64,000 nt of DNA from Ceratothoa steindachneri (GCA_963969495.1 OZ018333.1:92718207-92782206), one strand, 5' to 3'; positions 1 to 12,404 are shown, numbered from the stretch's first letter. Numbers and translations: made by a program. Notes: generated from the sequence alone by a model not told the origin.

Positions 1-198
1 CGTTGGCCCCTTTTCTCTGTGCGTAGAAGAACTCGGGCAGCCTCTTAGGTTTCAAAAGATGGCGTGGTGGATCCGTATCCATTCTCCAAGAGGACATCCT
101 GGACGTAACTGATTGTATAGTTGCAGTAGTGCCGGGCCCTTGTAGGCCTCCATGGTGGGGAGCCCCGAGAGAGAATGCGAAGTTTTTTTCTTTTTGCA

Positions 199-1952
199 AT
201 GGCTAGCCATAAACCAAAAACCTCCCCTTCTCGTAAGGGTTCTCGTGCCAAAGTTCATTAGCTCCCCTTTCAGCCTTCCCTGGCTCGTTGGACCCCTATT
301 CCAACGAAGTAGACCTAGATCTTGATTATCCTCGCTTTCTTGTCATGAATTCATCATCTGACATCCCACTTGCAAAAGTCGATGTGTTAGACATCAATGA
401 ATCTTTTGAGTCCCGCTGTGGTGAACCCCGCCGGATGTGGTCAAGAGGAAGTGGTGATGTCGTAGTTGAGGTGTCATCCCACTCTCAACACAACCTTGTG
501 CAAAATCTATCCTCGATAGCTGAAATTTCAATAACTGTCTCGCCCCATCCGCGTCTGAATTTTTTCAAGGGTATCGTCCGTTCAAACGAACTAAAGGAAT
601 ACGACTCCACCCACCTTCAGAGCAATCTCAGTACCCAACATGTCACACACGTACACAGGGTAACTAAAACATTAGGCTCCACTAAAGTCCCAACCGCCAT
701 ACTGATTTTAGCATTTGAACGACAAGAACTGCCGCAGTATATTAAAGCTGGGTACCTTCGTGTCCCGGTAAGTCCCTACATCGAAGTACCCAGATGCTGC
801 TTCAATTGCAATCAATTTGGACACGTTGGCCGAGCCTGTCGGCACCCTCGCTCTTGCATGAATTGTAGCTCTGACTACCATGGCCCCGAATGCACCAAAA
901 CACCCCGCTGTGCCAACTGCGGAGGTACCCACAGTGCTGCATCAAAACTCTGCTCTATATTTTTATATTAAAAGGAAGTGCTCGCTTTGCGCGACTCCCT
1001 GCATCTAGATATAAGAGGGGCCCGCCAGTTTGCCCGAGCACAAACCTCGCCACTCGGCCGGCTCTTCTCTGACGTCTTACGTGACGCTGGAATAAACCGA
1101 AAATCACGCGCGAGTTCCGACCAGCCTGAAGGACTTCACCCTAGATCTACTCGCAGCGTCGAAAACATTCAGAATACGCAGTGGAAGCATCGCTCTCACA
1201 CCGAGATAACCAATGTAGCCCCCCTCTCTCCAGCAGCTCTAGCTGGGAGAGACGCTCAGGGTGAGACACTTGAAGACATTATTTGAAAGAATCCTCAACA
1301 TCAACCAGTGAAGGTTCATCCACCCGGCCCCGAGACCCAAAGCCCAGTGGTAAGAGGAAGGATTCCTCACCTGGGTCATGTACCACCAATAAGCCGGTAG
1401 CCTCTGGAGCTGACCTGGCCGAACCCCGAGAATCTTCAATGGACTCCTCCCCTATGGCTTAACATTCTATGCCCTTAAGTCCGTCCCACCCTTCACAGGA
1501 CTTAGGACCCATCCTGATCCAAACGATGGTAGATATACACCCAGCTCCACACACCTCGCTCAGATCACCTGTTCGTTCCGCTCACCCTTCAACCCAAGAT
1601 CCGATGGAAGCAGTTGATACTCCAACATAACCAATCGCGGCGGTTGGACCAACTCCTCAGACACCGAAAATACCCTCGGCCCATGAATCTGGATCTATCG
1701 GGCGAAAATCCCTTCTTGATCTTCCTTTTCCGCCAGGTTGTGAGCCCCAATTACAATCAAGGGCCTTGGTCCGTTCTCCAAAACCCACAAAAAAGAAACA
1801 GTTACTGCTCCATCTAGGATCTCTCCCCCTGCAAAAGCAAGCTCCCCAAAATCAGCTCTCCGTCTCCCAAGCTCTTTGGGACGAACCTCAAATACAATAT
1901 CGGCCTCAAAAGAGCAAAAGATATCCACAGTGGTATCTAATTGTCACACATT
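199..1952 (+). pseudogene. LINE ORF1 (gag-like, three CCHC knuckles), copy A
   Basis: The start is the ATG at 199, giving MASHKPKTSPSRKGS, the same start as in copies D and J. A small deletion around 252-258 shifts the frame and brings a TAG to 259-261. Reading resumes in the next frame from about 261 (APLSAFPGSLDPYSNEV) and stays open to a TAA at 969-971. Three zinc knuckles lie at about 793-950: CFNCNQFGHVGRAC, CMNCSSDYHGPEC and CANCGGTHSAASKLC, the last with CX2CX3HX6C spacing. A Ser/Pro/Thr-rich C-terminal region (978-1950) is broken into several frames. Knuckle-bearing ORF1 proteins bind the element's RNA. The product is predicted to be non-functional. Confidence 0.85.
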
Positions 1953-4900
1953 AGATCTTCCATTTTACAATGGAATTGTCAAGGCATTCCTCCAAAGTGG
2001 GAAGAACTCAAAATTCTTTTGACGACTCTCCACCCCGCTGTTATTTGTCTTCAGGAGAATAAACTGGGTATACAGCCCTTTCCGCCGGTGCCCGGCTTTC
2101 TCACTTTAACTCTATTGCTCCTGCTGGAAGCCCCTCCCATGGGGGCGTGTCAATCATGGTATCTTCATCCCACCATGTTTCTCCCATCTCCCTACATACT
2201 ACCCTCCAAGCTATTGCCGTGAGGGTTTTTCTTACTAAGCTTTTTACCGTTTGCTCTATTTACCTACCCCCTTGTTTATCATTGCCAAGACCCGACCTTT
2301 TAGAACTTTAGACCAGTTGCCCTCCCCATTCTTATTACTAGGAGATTTTAACGCCCGTCACCCATACTGGGGTGACATCACTCGAAATGCCAAAGGCAGT
2401 GTTTTAGATTCTCTTTTATTATCTGACGTTCTTTGTGTCTTAAATACTGGCGATTTTACCTCCTATCATGTCCAGACGGAGTCTTTTAGCTGTGTTGACC
2501 TGTCTGTTTGTTCCCCGGATTGCTTCACTGAATTTCGATGGTCGATTGTTGACGATCTCCATGGGAGTGACCACTTCCCTATTGCCTTGTCGGCCCTTCA
2601 AGTTAGCCCTCATACAACCATGCCCCTTAAGTGGGACTTAGGTCATGCAGATTGGTTATGTTTCCGAGAGGCGTCCTTCACAAATGCATCATGGGGACCT
2701 TCAATGAAGTGGATGCGGCAATAGAATACTTTTCATCGACTATCTACAATGCAGCAACAGCCGCTCAACCGTGCCCTGGTGGACCTCGACGTGTGCAACA
2801 GCTATCAAATATTACAAGTTAGCCCATGCCCGATTCCGAAATAAACCAACAAGGTTGATCGAAACCGAGCTCATTCGCTTCGCCAAAGAACCTTTCGTCA
2901 GGCTCGCCGAAATTCATGGCGCCGTTACGTTTCACGAATTTCCTCTATGACACCTACTGCTAAGATCTGGAAGAGGATTAATAAGATCAGAGGCCGTTAT
3001 GCTGATCATCATACCCCCACACTCAACTTAGACTGTTCCTTGAAGAATGACGGCCTGGCGGTCAGCAATGCTTTTGCTGACCATTTCCGCGCCGTCAGCA
3101 GTGTCAGCCGTTACGATAAGGCTTTTCAATCCTACAAATCAAAGGAAGAATCTCATTCTCTCAACTTCACAACAAAATCTAACCTTCCGTATAACGCTCT
3201 ATTCAGCATCCATGAGCTGCATAGCGCTTTGTCCCTTTGCAGATCTACTTCCCCTGGCCTTGATGAGATCCTAGAAACCAATCACCTTCTCTCTCCATTT
3301 CAATGTGGCTTCTGCAAAGGTCATAGTACCCTTGACCTACTAGTACGTTTCGAGGGATCGGTCCGGAAAGCTTTCTCATTAAAGCAACGAGTCCTGGCTA
3401 TATTTATCGATATTGAGAGAGCCTACGGGTCAACATGGAGATACGGCATCTTGAAGCAGCTATACGTCTGGGGGATGAGAGGCCATTTACCGTCACTTAT
3501 TCAAAGTTTTTTAGCATCGCGATCCTTCAAGGTACGTGTTGGAGACGCATACTCTGACCTGCAACCCCAAAAGGAGGGAGTTCTTCAGGGCAGTGTTTTA
3601 AGTGTCATATCTTTTATAATTGACATCAATGATATTATTTTGTTTCTCCCAGAGGGTGTATCGGCAACTCTGTTTGTCGATGATTTAGCACTATACTGTT
3701 CCTCACCTCGCCTTCCATCAGCAGCACGTCGGCTACAACTGGCGGTCGATGCTGTATCCAAAAGAGCACAACGTAAGGGATTCCGCTTTTCCACAAACAA
3801 AACCTAAGCAATGTATTTCCACCGAGGCAGAGGGGTTCTTGTTCCGCCATCTATCTCCCTACAAGGCGAAGATATAGAATTTGTCTCCGAGTTTCGGTTC
3901 CTTGGCGTAACTCTCGATCCAAAGTTATCTTGGTTACCACACCTACGCCGACTTCGAACAGGCTGTCTGCGGGCTCTAGACATTTTGAAAGTCCTCTCAC
4001 ACACTTCGTGGGGCAGTGACCGACAAACATTGTGGACATTATACACAGCCCTCGTCCAATCCAAATTGGATTATGGCTGTCAAATTTACTCATCGGCTTT
4101 CCCTTCAACCCTTGCAATGCTGAACACCATTCGAAACCTCGGAGTTCGCCTTTCCAGTGGAGCCTTCCGTACTTCTCCTGTCAACAGCCTTTACTGCGAG
4201 AGTGGGGGTACTTACTCCCTTTGCCCTACCAGACTTCAAATCTGCATGCGATACCTCTGCCGAGTACAGCAAGCCCCTGTATCAGAGGTCTACAGATGCC
4301 TGTATGCTGCCGAATCAACGGCGGCATATGATAAGTTGCCATCTTTTACCCGCCCTTTGAACCTTCGCATAGGAGATCATCTCTCTAACCTGGGTGCTCC
4401 AAGGGTCCTTACCCTTCCATCCTTACTGACCCCTAGGTAGCGTGCCCCTCTCCCCACAGTATGTACCAACATGTGGAGCCTGGAGAAGTCCTCCATGGAC
4501 CCTCGCATCATTAAAAGCCTGTTCTTAGAGCACTCGATCTCCCACAAACAATGCTGCCCACTATACACGGATGGCTCTAAGTCGGACGGTGGCGTGGGTG
4601 CCGCAGCCATCTACCCAGGAGGAGAATTCCTAACTTTATCTTTGCCACCAGCAGCATCCATTTTTACCGCTGAACTTTCAGCAATCCTTTTAGCCTTTAG
4701 ACTCATCCAAATTTTACCTTTTAGTGATTTTGTCATTTTTTTCTGACTCAAGGAGTGTTTTACAGTCAATTAGATCTTTTAATGCGTCCCATCCCCTGGT
4801 CACAGAAATTTTCAACTGGCTGATCCAAAATGCATCCCTATATAGAATTATTTTTTGCTGGGTCCCTGGGCATGTAGGGGTCCTGGGCAACGAGAAGGCT

Positions 4901-5348
4901 GATCGGCTGGCCCGCTCAGCACATTCTGTGTCCCCTGAGAACGGCTCTGCCTTTTAGGGACTATTTTCCTTCAATAAGAAAGTATATTTTTCAACTGTGG
5001 CAGAATGAATGGGATGACTGTTCATCATCCAAACTATACAAAATAAAAAATTCTATTCGCTCTTGGCCCTCGAGTCGTCATAGAATGCGGTCGTTGGAGG
5101 TGGCCCTTTGCCGAGTTCGCATTGGCCACACGAGACTTACTCACGGCCATCTTGTTTCGGGTGATGCTCATATCAGCCCTTGCTGTCGTTTTTGCAGTGG
5201 GGACCATTTGGTTGCCCACCTTTTATTGGATTGTAGCCATTTTACCATTCTCCGGTTGTCCTGTTTCCCGACCCTTTTAACTATTCCTCAACACACCCTT
5301 CTTCGATTCGTATTGGCGGAGGAATCTTTTAACCCGTCGTTTTTTTAA
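1941..5348 (+). pseudogene. LINE ORF2 (EN-RT-RNase H), copy A
   Basis: The EN domain opens with SSILQWNCQG near 1953 and shows ICLQENKLG, GDFNARHPYWG at 2341 and GSDHFPI near 2564. RT motif A is altered (FIDIERAYGSTWRYG near 3400, against FFDIEKAYDTTW in copies B and J). Motif C, FVDD, is at 3672-3683. RNase H shows YTDGSKSDGG at 4564, FTAELSAIL near 4663 and HVGVLGNEKADRLARSA near 4870. A C-terminal RIGHTRLTHGHL motif followed by CCRFC...HLLLDC ends the protein near 5348. About 240 bp of RT is deleted at 3267, where GLDEI joins ETNHLL. Frameshifts lie near 2100, 2700 and 4737. Confidence 0.88.
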
Positions 5349-5410
5349 ATTTTTGTCACAAAGTGGTCTCCTCCACCCTTTATAGATGATATCTCTCGTT
5401 TCACCCTAGC

Positions 5411-5467
5411 GGCCATATAGAATCCACTTGGATTGGGCAGCAACCCACTGGTAACTTACCTCAAACC
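5411..5467 (+). promoter_or_regulatory. Family 1 conserved 3'-terminal hairpins
   Basis: A near-palindrome ATCCACTTGGAT is followed at once by TGGGCAGCAACCCA. Both can fold as short stems in the RNA. The same block ends copies B (about 9010-9056), D (about 35440-35490) and J (56071-56130, reverse). LINE RTs often recognise a 3'-terminal RNA structure. That role is inferred here from position and conservation. Confidence 0.55.
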
Positions 5468-5993
5468 TTATAATGAAGAAATTTCTGAAAGTTTCTAATA
5501 TATATATGAATAAGTCTAGATGTTTACATCTATCACCTTGCTCTGCAGAATTATTTATTTTTTACTCTTTTATTTCCCCCTTCTGCATTTATTTTATTAT
5601 TTGTAAATATTTATATCTAAGTATGCATGTATAATTTCTATGCATTTATTTGATTTTTATAAAAATAAAAAAACTATATAATATGTGTGTGTATAGGTCT
5701 AGGTGGTAGGTATGCATGTATGATTTCATCCAACATTACAATAGACTACTAATAGGCCACATAGGTAATCATATCGTTTTGTGACCCGTAGCTGGGCCCA
5801 GGTATGAAGAGTCTCTGCAAATAACCTTATAGGGTTACAAGCACCCAAAACTAAGTAACTAACTGATAACCTATACTAGGCAGCTCTCTAGCATCAAAAA
5901 GGGCGGTCAATCTACCTCAATAAAACTCTCTCTACCTCAGTTGAGGTACAGCCTATCCCTTCCTCCCTTCTCCCTACTCCAGTTCCTCAGACA
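5468..5993. other. Non-coding AT-rich spacer
   Basis: The first half is AT-rich, with short AT and GT runs near 5500 and 5690. The second half (about 5780-5993) is more balanced and contains no long frame. Its last 60 bp are pyrimidine-rich, similar in composition to the sequence after 9070, which suits copy B having landed inside older copy C DNA. I see no gene. Confidence 0.5.
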
Positions 5994-6007
5994 TATGTAA
6001 CTGAAAC
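5994..6007. repeat. Left target-site duplication of copy B
   Basis: TATGTAACTGAAAC precedes copy B. The right partner at 9057-9070 is TATGTAACCAAAAC (12 of 14 bases identical). The pair brackets the element exactly, as expected for target-primed insertion. Confidence 0.75.
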
Positions 6008-9000
6008 ATCCTTGGGGACCTTCAATGGACTGGACGCGGCAGTAGAATACTTTACATCAACTATCTACAATGCAGCAACACAGACCATCCCATGAAGCGA
6101 CCCACCATGGGCCGTTCAACCGTGCCCTAGTGGACCTCGGCGTGTGCAACAGCTATCAAAAACTACAAGTTAGCCCATGCCCGATTCCGAAAGAACCCAA
6201 CTTTGTGCAACAAGGTCGACCGAAACCGAGCTCGTACGCTTTGCCAAAGAACCATTCGTCAGGCTCGCCGAAATTCATGGCGCCGTTACGTTTCATCATT
6301 TTCCTCTATGACACCTACCGCTAAGATCTGGAAGAGGATTAATAAGATCAGGGGCTGTTAGGCTGATCATTATACCCCCACACTCAACTTATACAGTTCC
6401 TTGGAGAATGACAGCCTGGCGGTCAGCAATGCTTTTGGTGACCATTTCCGCGCCGTCAGCAGTGTCAGCCTTTACGATAAGGCTTCTCTATCCTACAAAT
6501 CAAAGGAAGAGTCTCATTCTCTTAACTTCACAACAAAATCTAACCTTCCATATAATGCTCTATTCAGCAGCCATGAGCTGCATAGCGCTTTGCTCCTTTG
6601 CAGATCTACTTCCCCTGGCCTTGACGAGATACATTTTGATATGATTCGGCACCTCATCCACACTCTACTCTCTTTTACTTGATTTGTACAACCTTATATG
6701 GGTGAAGGGTTTTTACCCCTCATCATGGCGCATTGGGATCATCCTTTCCTTTGTCAAACCGGGCAGGGACGGGTTGGATGCAGATCACTACTGCCCTATA
6801 GCTCTCACCAGCTGTTTGAGTAAGTTGCTGGAAAAAATGGTGTTGGAGCGCCTAAACTGGTTCCTAGAAACCAATCACCTTCTCTCTCCATTTCAATGTG
6901 GCTTCCGCAAAGGTCATAGTACCCTTGACCTACTAGTACGTTTCGAGGGATCGGTCCGGAAAGCTTTCTCATGAAAGCACCGAGTCCTGGCCATATTTTT
7001 CGATATTGAGAAAGCGTACGACACAACATGGAGATACGGCATCTTGAAGCAGCTATACGTCTGGGGGATGAGAGGCCTTTTACCGTCACTTATTCAAAGT
7101 TTTTTAGCATCTCGATCCTTCAAGGTACGTGTTGGAGACGCATACTCTGACCTGCAAACCCAAGAGGAGGGAGTTCTTCAGGGCTGTGTTTTAAGTGTCT
7201 TATGTTTTATAATTGACATCAATGATATTATTTTGTCTCTCCCAGAGTGTGTATCGGCAACTCTTGTTTGTTGATGATTTAGCACTATACTGTTCCTCAC
7301 CTCACCTTCCATCAGCAGCGCGTCGGCTACAACTAGCGGTCGATGCTGTATCCAAAAGAGCACAACTTAAGGGATTCCGCTTTTCCACGAACAAAACCAA
7401 AGCAATGTATTTCCACCGGGTCAGACGGGTTCTTGTTCCGCCATCTATCTTCCCTACAAGGCGAAGATATAGAGTTTGTCTCAGAGTTTCGGTTTCTTGT
7501 CGTAACTCTCGATCCAAAGTTATCCTGTTTACCACACCTATGCCGACTTCGAACGCGCTGTCTGCGGGCTCTAGGCTTTTTGAATGTCCTCTCTCACACT
7601 TCGTGGGGGCAATGACCCACAAATATTGTGGACATTATACACAGCCCTCGTTCAATCCAAATTGGATTATGACTGTCAAATTTACTCATCGGCTTCCCCT
7701 TCAGCCCTTAAAATGCTAAACCCCATTCGAAACCTCAGAGTTCGCCTTTCTAGTGGAGCCTTCCGTACTTCTCCTGTCAACAGCCTTTACTGGGGGAGTG
7801 GGGTACTTACTCCCTTTGCCCTACCAGACTTCAAATCTGCATGCGATACCTCTGCCGAGTACAGCAAGCCCCTGTATCAGAGGTCTACAGATGCCTGTAT
7901 GCTGCTGAATCAACGGCGGCATATGATAAGTTGCCATCTTTACACCGCCCTTTGAACCTTCGCATAGGAGATCATCTCTCTAACCTGGGTGCTCCAAGGG
8001 TCCTTACCCTTCCATCCTTACTGACCCCTAGGTAGCGTGCCCCTCTCCCCACATTATGTACCAACATGTGGAGCCTGGAGAAGTCTTCCATGAACCCTCG
8101 CATCATTAAGAGCCTGTTCTTAGAGCATTCGACCTCACACAAACAATGCTTCCCATTATACATGGATGGCTCTAAGTCGGACGGTAGCGTGGGCGTCGCA
8201 GCCATCTACACAGGAGGAGAATTCCTAACTATCTTTGCCGCCAGCATCATCCATTTTTACCGCTGAACTTTCAGCAATCCTTCAGCCTTTAGACTCATCC
8301 AAATTTTACCTTTTAGGGATTTTTGTCATTTTTTCCGACTCAAGGAGTGATTTACAGTCAATTAGATCTTTTAATGCGTCCCATCCCCTGGTCACAGAAA
8401 TTTGCAACTGGCTGATCCAAAATGCATCCCGATATAGAATTATTTTTTGCTGGGTCCCTGGGCATGTAGGGGTCCTGGGCAACGAGAAGGCTGATCGTCT
8501 GGTCCGCTCAGCACATTCTGTGTCCCCCTAGAACTCGGGGTCTGCCTTTTAGGGACTAGTTTCCTTCAATAAGAAAGTATATTTTTCAACTGTGGCAGAA
8601 TGAATGAGATGACTGTTCATCATCCAAACTATACAAATTTCTATTCACTCTTGGCCCTTGAGCCATCATAGAATGCAGTCGTTGGAGGTGGCCCTTGCCG
8701 AGTTCGCATTGGCCACACGAGACTTACTCACGGCCATCTTGTTTTGGGTGATGTTCATATCAACCCTTGCTGTCATTTTTGCAGTGGGGACCAATCAGTT
8801 GCCTACCTTTTATTTGATTGCACTCATTTCGCCATTCTCCGGTTGTCCTGTTTCCCGACCCTTTTAACTCTCCCTCAACAAACCCGTCTTCGCTGCATAT
8901 TGGCAGAGGAATCTTTTAACCTGTCGTTTTTTTGTTTTTTTTTGTCACAAAGTGGTCTCCTCCACTTTTTATAGATGATTTGCCTCGTTTTATCCTAGCT

Positions 9001-9056
9001 GCCATATAGAATCCACTTGGATTGGGCAGCAACCCACTGGTTCCTTACATTAAACC
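6008..9056 (+). mobile_element. Family 1 LINE, copy B (5'-truncated)
   Basis: The copy begins inside the EN-RT linker (TCCTTGGGGACC, matching the text near 2693 in copy A) and runs to the family 3' end. A 14-bp imperfect duplication flanks it. The 5' truncation is the usual product of incomplete reverse transcription. It keeps the RT segment that copy A has lost (LIWVKGFYPSSWRIGIIL near 6690), so it is useful for reconstructing the history of copy A. Confidence 0.9.
6070..8974 (+). pseudogene. LINE ORF2 fragment (RT-RNase H), copy B
   Basis: RT begins with the linker and runs through FYPSSWRIGIILSFVKPGRDG, ETNHLLSPFQCGFRKGHS and IFFDIEKAYDTTWRYG (about 6990-7035). A TTA-to-TGA change near 6972 stops translation just before motif A. 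One extra T near 7264 shifts the frame at the FVDD motif. RNase H follows: YMDGSKSDG near 8159 (Asp kept, preceding Thr changed to Met), FTAELSAIL near 8250 and HVGVLGNEKADRL near 8462. The C-terminal Cys/His region is broken near 8690. It is closely related to copy A and cannot be translated. Confidence 0.85.
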
Positions 9057-9070
9057 TATGTAACCAAAAC
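9057..9070. repeat. Right target-site duplication of copy B
   Basis: TATGTAACCAAAAC follows the TTAAACC end of copy B directly and pairs with 5994-6007. Confidence 0.75.
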
Positions 9071-9249
9071 TTCCGTCCTCCCTTCAGGCGGAGGTTGTAT
9101 ATCCTTCATCCATACTGATATTTCCCTACTCCCAGAAGGTAACAATTTGTCAGTCACTTTCACCTATACCACTACCTTCCGACCAAGACTATAATACCCC
9201 TCTCTCCTTCCTGGTAGCTCTGTCTCCTTGAAACCTTCTGCAACTACTA

Positions 9250-10136
9250 TGAGGGGTGGTCAATAAGTTTTGCGAATCGTTAGGGCAAAACAGAGGAAGG
9301 GGGGTGGCTCTTTGTGGCGGTGTTAGGACAAGTTATGACAAGTCAGGACCTGCAGCCGCACGCTCCTGCCTCGTCTGTTTAAGAAGCAGTAGCTGATCGT
9401 AGATCGTCAGTCACAAATTTTTCAACAATGGAGAAGGTTGAGCACCGCGCCGTGATCAAATTTTTGACCAAGGAGGGCAAAAATGCAAAAGAGATCCATG
9501 TATGCATGGTCGCAGTGTACACCGACACCGACCCTTCCTATGCAACCATTGCTCACTGGAATAGGGAGTTCCTCCATGGTCGTGAGTCCCTTGAAGATGA
9601 CCCGCGTGAGATGTGACCAACGAGGACAATGTGGCCCGTGTGGAGAGGAGGATCCTCGAAAATCGGCGGGTGAAGGTCGAAGAAATCGAGCGAGAACTTG
9701 GAATATCACATGGAAGTGTTATCAACATCATCCACAACATTTGGCCATGACCAAGGTCTCTGCCCGTTTGGTCCCTAGAAACTTCACGCCCTATGATCGA
9801 CTTCAACGTCGTCAAAGTCCACAAACTGCCCTGTGTGAGTGCGGATTCGAGGAGCTCAACCATCCCCCCATCAGTCCAGATCTGGCCCCTAGCGATTACT
9901 TTTTATTCCGCCAGCTCAAGGCTGCACTGCGTGGACGCCGCTTTGGGGACTATGAAGATGTCCAACTCGCCGTCCAGGAGTGGATTGAACAGCAGTCGGG
10001 AGATTTCTGGTTGTCGGGAATTCGAAGCCTCAAGGACAAGTGGCGCAAGTGCATTGAAGTCGAGGGTAGTTATATTGAAAAATAATAAAACACTTTTCCT
10101 TATATCCGAATTGCAAAACTTATTGACCACCCCTCG
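9250..10136 (+). mobile_element. Mariner element 1, internally deleted, with TIRs and TA duplication
   Basis: The element starts TGAGGGGTGGTCAATAAGTT and ends with the complement of CGAGGGGTGGTCAATAAGTT. The terminal inverted repeats (TIRs) are about 27 bp and nearly perfect. TA dinucleotides at 9248-9249 and 10137-10138 are the expected target duplication. At 887 bp it is shorter than the usual 1.3 kb because the middle of the transposase gene is missing. It lies in old copy C sequence. Confidence 0.93.
9428..10085 (+). pseudogene. Mariner (Mos1-like) transposase, core deleted
   Basis: The N-terminal HTH region begins MEKVEHRAVIKFLTKEGKNA at 9428 and ends at a TGA at 9614-9616. The second HTH follows in frame from 9617 (VERRILENRRVKVEEIERE, LGISHGSVINIIHN). 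Then comes KVSARLVPRNFTPYDRL. The region holding the first two catalytic aspartates is absent. Reading resumes with HPPISPDLAPSDYFLFRQL, which holds the third Asp (third D of the DD34D triad), and ends SYIEK at 10085. A stop near 9750 and frame changes confirm that it is dead. Mariners cut and paste between TA sites. Confidence 0.93.
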
Positions 10137-11003
10137 TACTTCAGATCTCCCTTCAGACGTAAGTTGCACACCCTCCATTACGAGTGATGATCCTGGCATC
10201 CTTTTTTGTCGATGTTAGCAGCGTTGAGTTCTGCTACCCAGCAGAGTTTAGAATTATCAAACCCAGGCTGGAAGCTGAAGCCCCCACGTCTCCCGGCCTA
10301 GACAATATCCGATACGACTTTCTCAAGCATCTCCAATCTCTGTACAGAATCACTCCTACTATATATTTTAAACTGGATTTGGATCCAAGAATTCGACCCT
10401 ACTGCATGGAGAACGGCGTTAGTACTACCATTTTTTAAATCAGGTAGATACGGCTTGTCTCCCTCCCATTATAGGCCAATAGCCCTCACCAGCTTGCTCA
10501 ACAAGTTGTTGGAGAAAATGGGTAAATGCTTTCTTGCAGTGGTTTCTAGAATACCATGGCCTCCTAACCTCATACCAGTGTGGCTTCTGTAAGAAGCAGA
10601 GTACGACAGATCATCTTGTCTGCATAGAGGGCACCCTCCGTGAGAACTTTGCTCGCGGCTGCCATACGATTATTTCGATATTGAGAAGGCCTATGACAAC
10701 ACATGGTGCCATAGAGTCCCCCGCCAGTTGTATGAATGGGGATTGACGGAACTTTGACTAGTTTTTATCCAGAGTTTTTTAGCCATTCGCTATTTCCGGG
10801 TTAGAGTTGGTAACACCTATTCTGATCTCTATATCCAGGAGGAGGGTGTTCCCCAGGGCAGTGTATTAAGTTTTACATTATTTGCTATTGCGATAAATAG
10901 CCTGTTATCTTCTCTGCCCGAAAGGGTGTCTGCAACCTTGAAGTTCTTGAATACGGTTCTGAATGAAGTGTATGAGTATGTAGCGTATAAATGAAAAGCG
11001 AAT

Positions 11004-11664
11004 GTGAGATTGTTATGGGAGGATGTGATGGAGAGGTTAGAGGACCATGAATTCAAGGATTATGGAAGGGAGGAGGCCTCAATTCACACAGTACGCAATT
11101 CAAGTATGAATAAGTTTCCCCAGTTCCAGTCACAGCGGGATGCGTTGATCGAGAACCTCGTCAAAGTGATGTCGAAGTTTTTGGAAAGCTTCTATGGACA
11201 AGATGAATGGCAGAGGGTGTATGTTGGCTGCGAGCGGAGTGGTTGTAAAAGTAGGAGTGAGAGTCGGAATAGTAGTCACCCGAATGGTAGGAATGGCAGT
11301 AGATCTAGAGTGAATGAGCCGAGGTGTCTTAGGTGCAAGAAAATTGAGCACTTGAGGACTGATTCTCACTGGTCACATGGGAGTTGTAAGAGAGAGAGCG
11401 TGTTATGAATGTGGGAGAATGGGACATTTGGCGCGAGATTGCAGGGAAGGTGGACGAGTGAATGTGAATAGACCTGGACTGTGTTGTAATTGTGAGCAGT
11501 TGGGGCATTATGCCAGCATGTGTCCCAGCCAGAGAAATAGCTGCGGTAAATGTGGAATGGTAAGTCATGCGACGAGGTTGTGTAGGACTGATGAAAGATG
11601 TGTGAACGAAAGAATGAATGGGAGTGATGTGAGTAATCAAGATGGTCCAGCTAAGGGAAACTAA
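11004..11664 (+). pseudogene. Gag nucleocapsid region with CCHC knuckles
   Basis: The first frame (11004-11408) encodes an acidic-basic stretch rich in Arg and Ser that ends at a degenerate knuckle (CLRCKKIEHLRTDSH). A second frame (11377-11664) has CYECGRMGHLARDC, CCNCEQLGHYASMC and CGKCGMVSHATRLC, all CX2CX4HX4C. A frameshift in the overlap joins them. This cluster of knuckles is typical of Gag from Ty3/gypsy-like or related elements, which packages RNA. The clade is not determined. Confidence 0.75.
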
Positions 11665-11810
11665 AGAATGATAGGGTTCCTTCTGGTGAACTCTCGAGAG
11701 TGCAAGTGATGAATGTGAGAGAAGGATTGTCAAATCGTGGAGTGAATTTGGGTCAGAAAGTGAATATGTGTATATGTGTTAAAGTTAAGTGTGCAGAATG
11801 ATAAATAAGT

Positions 11811-12404
11811 GCATTGATTGATGCAAGATGTAAGGTAAATGTTGTTTTATACTATGAAGCATTTGTAGGAATGAAAGTAAGTGAAGCTGAGGCTATTATT
11901 TCACTGGATTAGGTGAGCAGGATGTGCCGATTATTGCGAGGTTTAGAAAGAGTTTCGATTGCAGGTGTCCGAATGAATGAAGATGAATTTTGTGTAGTAG
12001 AAGGTGTAATCAAGAAGTATGCCATGTTATTAGGCTATAAGTTTTTGAGAGCAAATGGTATTCTGATTCACCCTGATGTAGAGATGATTGAATACAAAAA
12101 GAATTGCAGTTTGAAGTGTCAATGGTATGTGGATCCAGATGGAAATGTGAAAGTGAATATCATGAAAGGTCTGGAGGTATATGCGATTGAAAGTGTGCCT
12201 GTTAAGCAGAATGAAACATTGAGTGTAAGGATTGGATGGAATTCTGATGTTGAGATGAGTGAGAATGATGGGATTATGTACGTCTTGGATGGCAGTGCTG
12301 CGAACTATCGATTGAGGCGAGTTGTGCATGTGTTTGATGGTGTAATTGATATGAAAGATCCGCGTGTGTGCATTCAAGTTTGGCCTGATCTGCGAAGGAG
12401 GTGA
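11811..12404 (+). pseudogene. Retropepsin-like protease region
   Basis: ALIDARCKVNVV at 11811-11846 occupies the place of the aspartic protease signature ALIDTGAxVNVV. The DTG motif reads DAR, so the catalytic triplet is lost. A stop follows near 11910. The open frame 11913-12404 (163 residues) contains AMLLGYKFLRANGILIHPD, the usual C-terminal retropepsin pattern LLGxxFLxxNG. Beyond it, 12401-12592 reads TLPHDVDLLIGNTE, which resembles the same part of a different retropepsin. Assignment is by motif only. Confidence 0.6.

Larger units (their letters stand above)
1..5467 (+). mobile_element. Family 1 LINE, copy A (5' end cut by window edge)
   Basis: This is a non-LTR retrotransposon of the RNase H-bearing I-superfamily type. 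In order it shows a 5' leader, a gag-like ORF1, EN, RT, RNase H and a C-terminal Cys/His motif, then a short 3' UTR. Position 1 matches position 27365 of copy D, whose 5' end is near 27034, so about 330 bp of leader lie outside the window. The 3' end (conserved block at 5411-5467) ends in TCAAACC, matching TTAAACC in copies B and D, and has no poly(A). Every frame is broken by indels, so this is a dead copy. The clade assignment rests on domain order and remembered motifs, and I am less sure of clade than of class. Confidence 0.9.
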
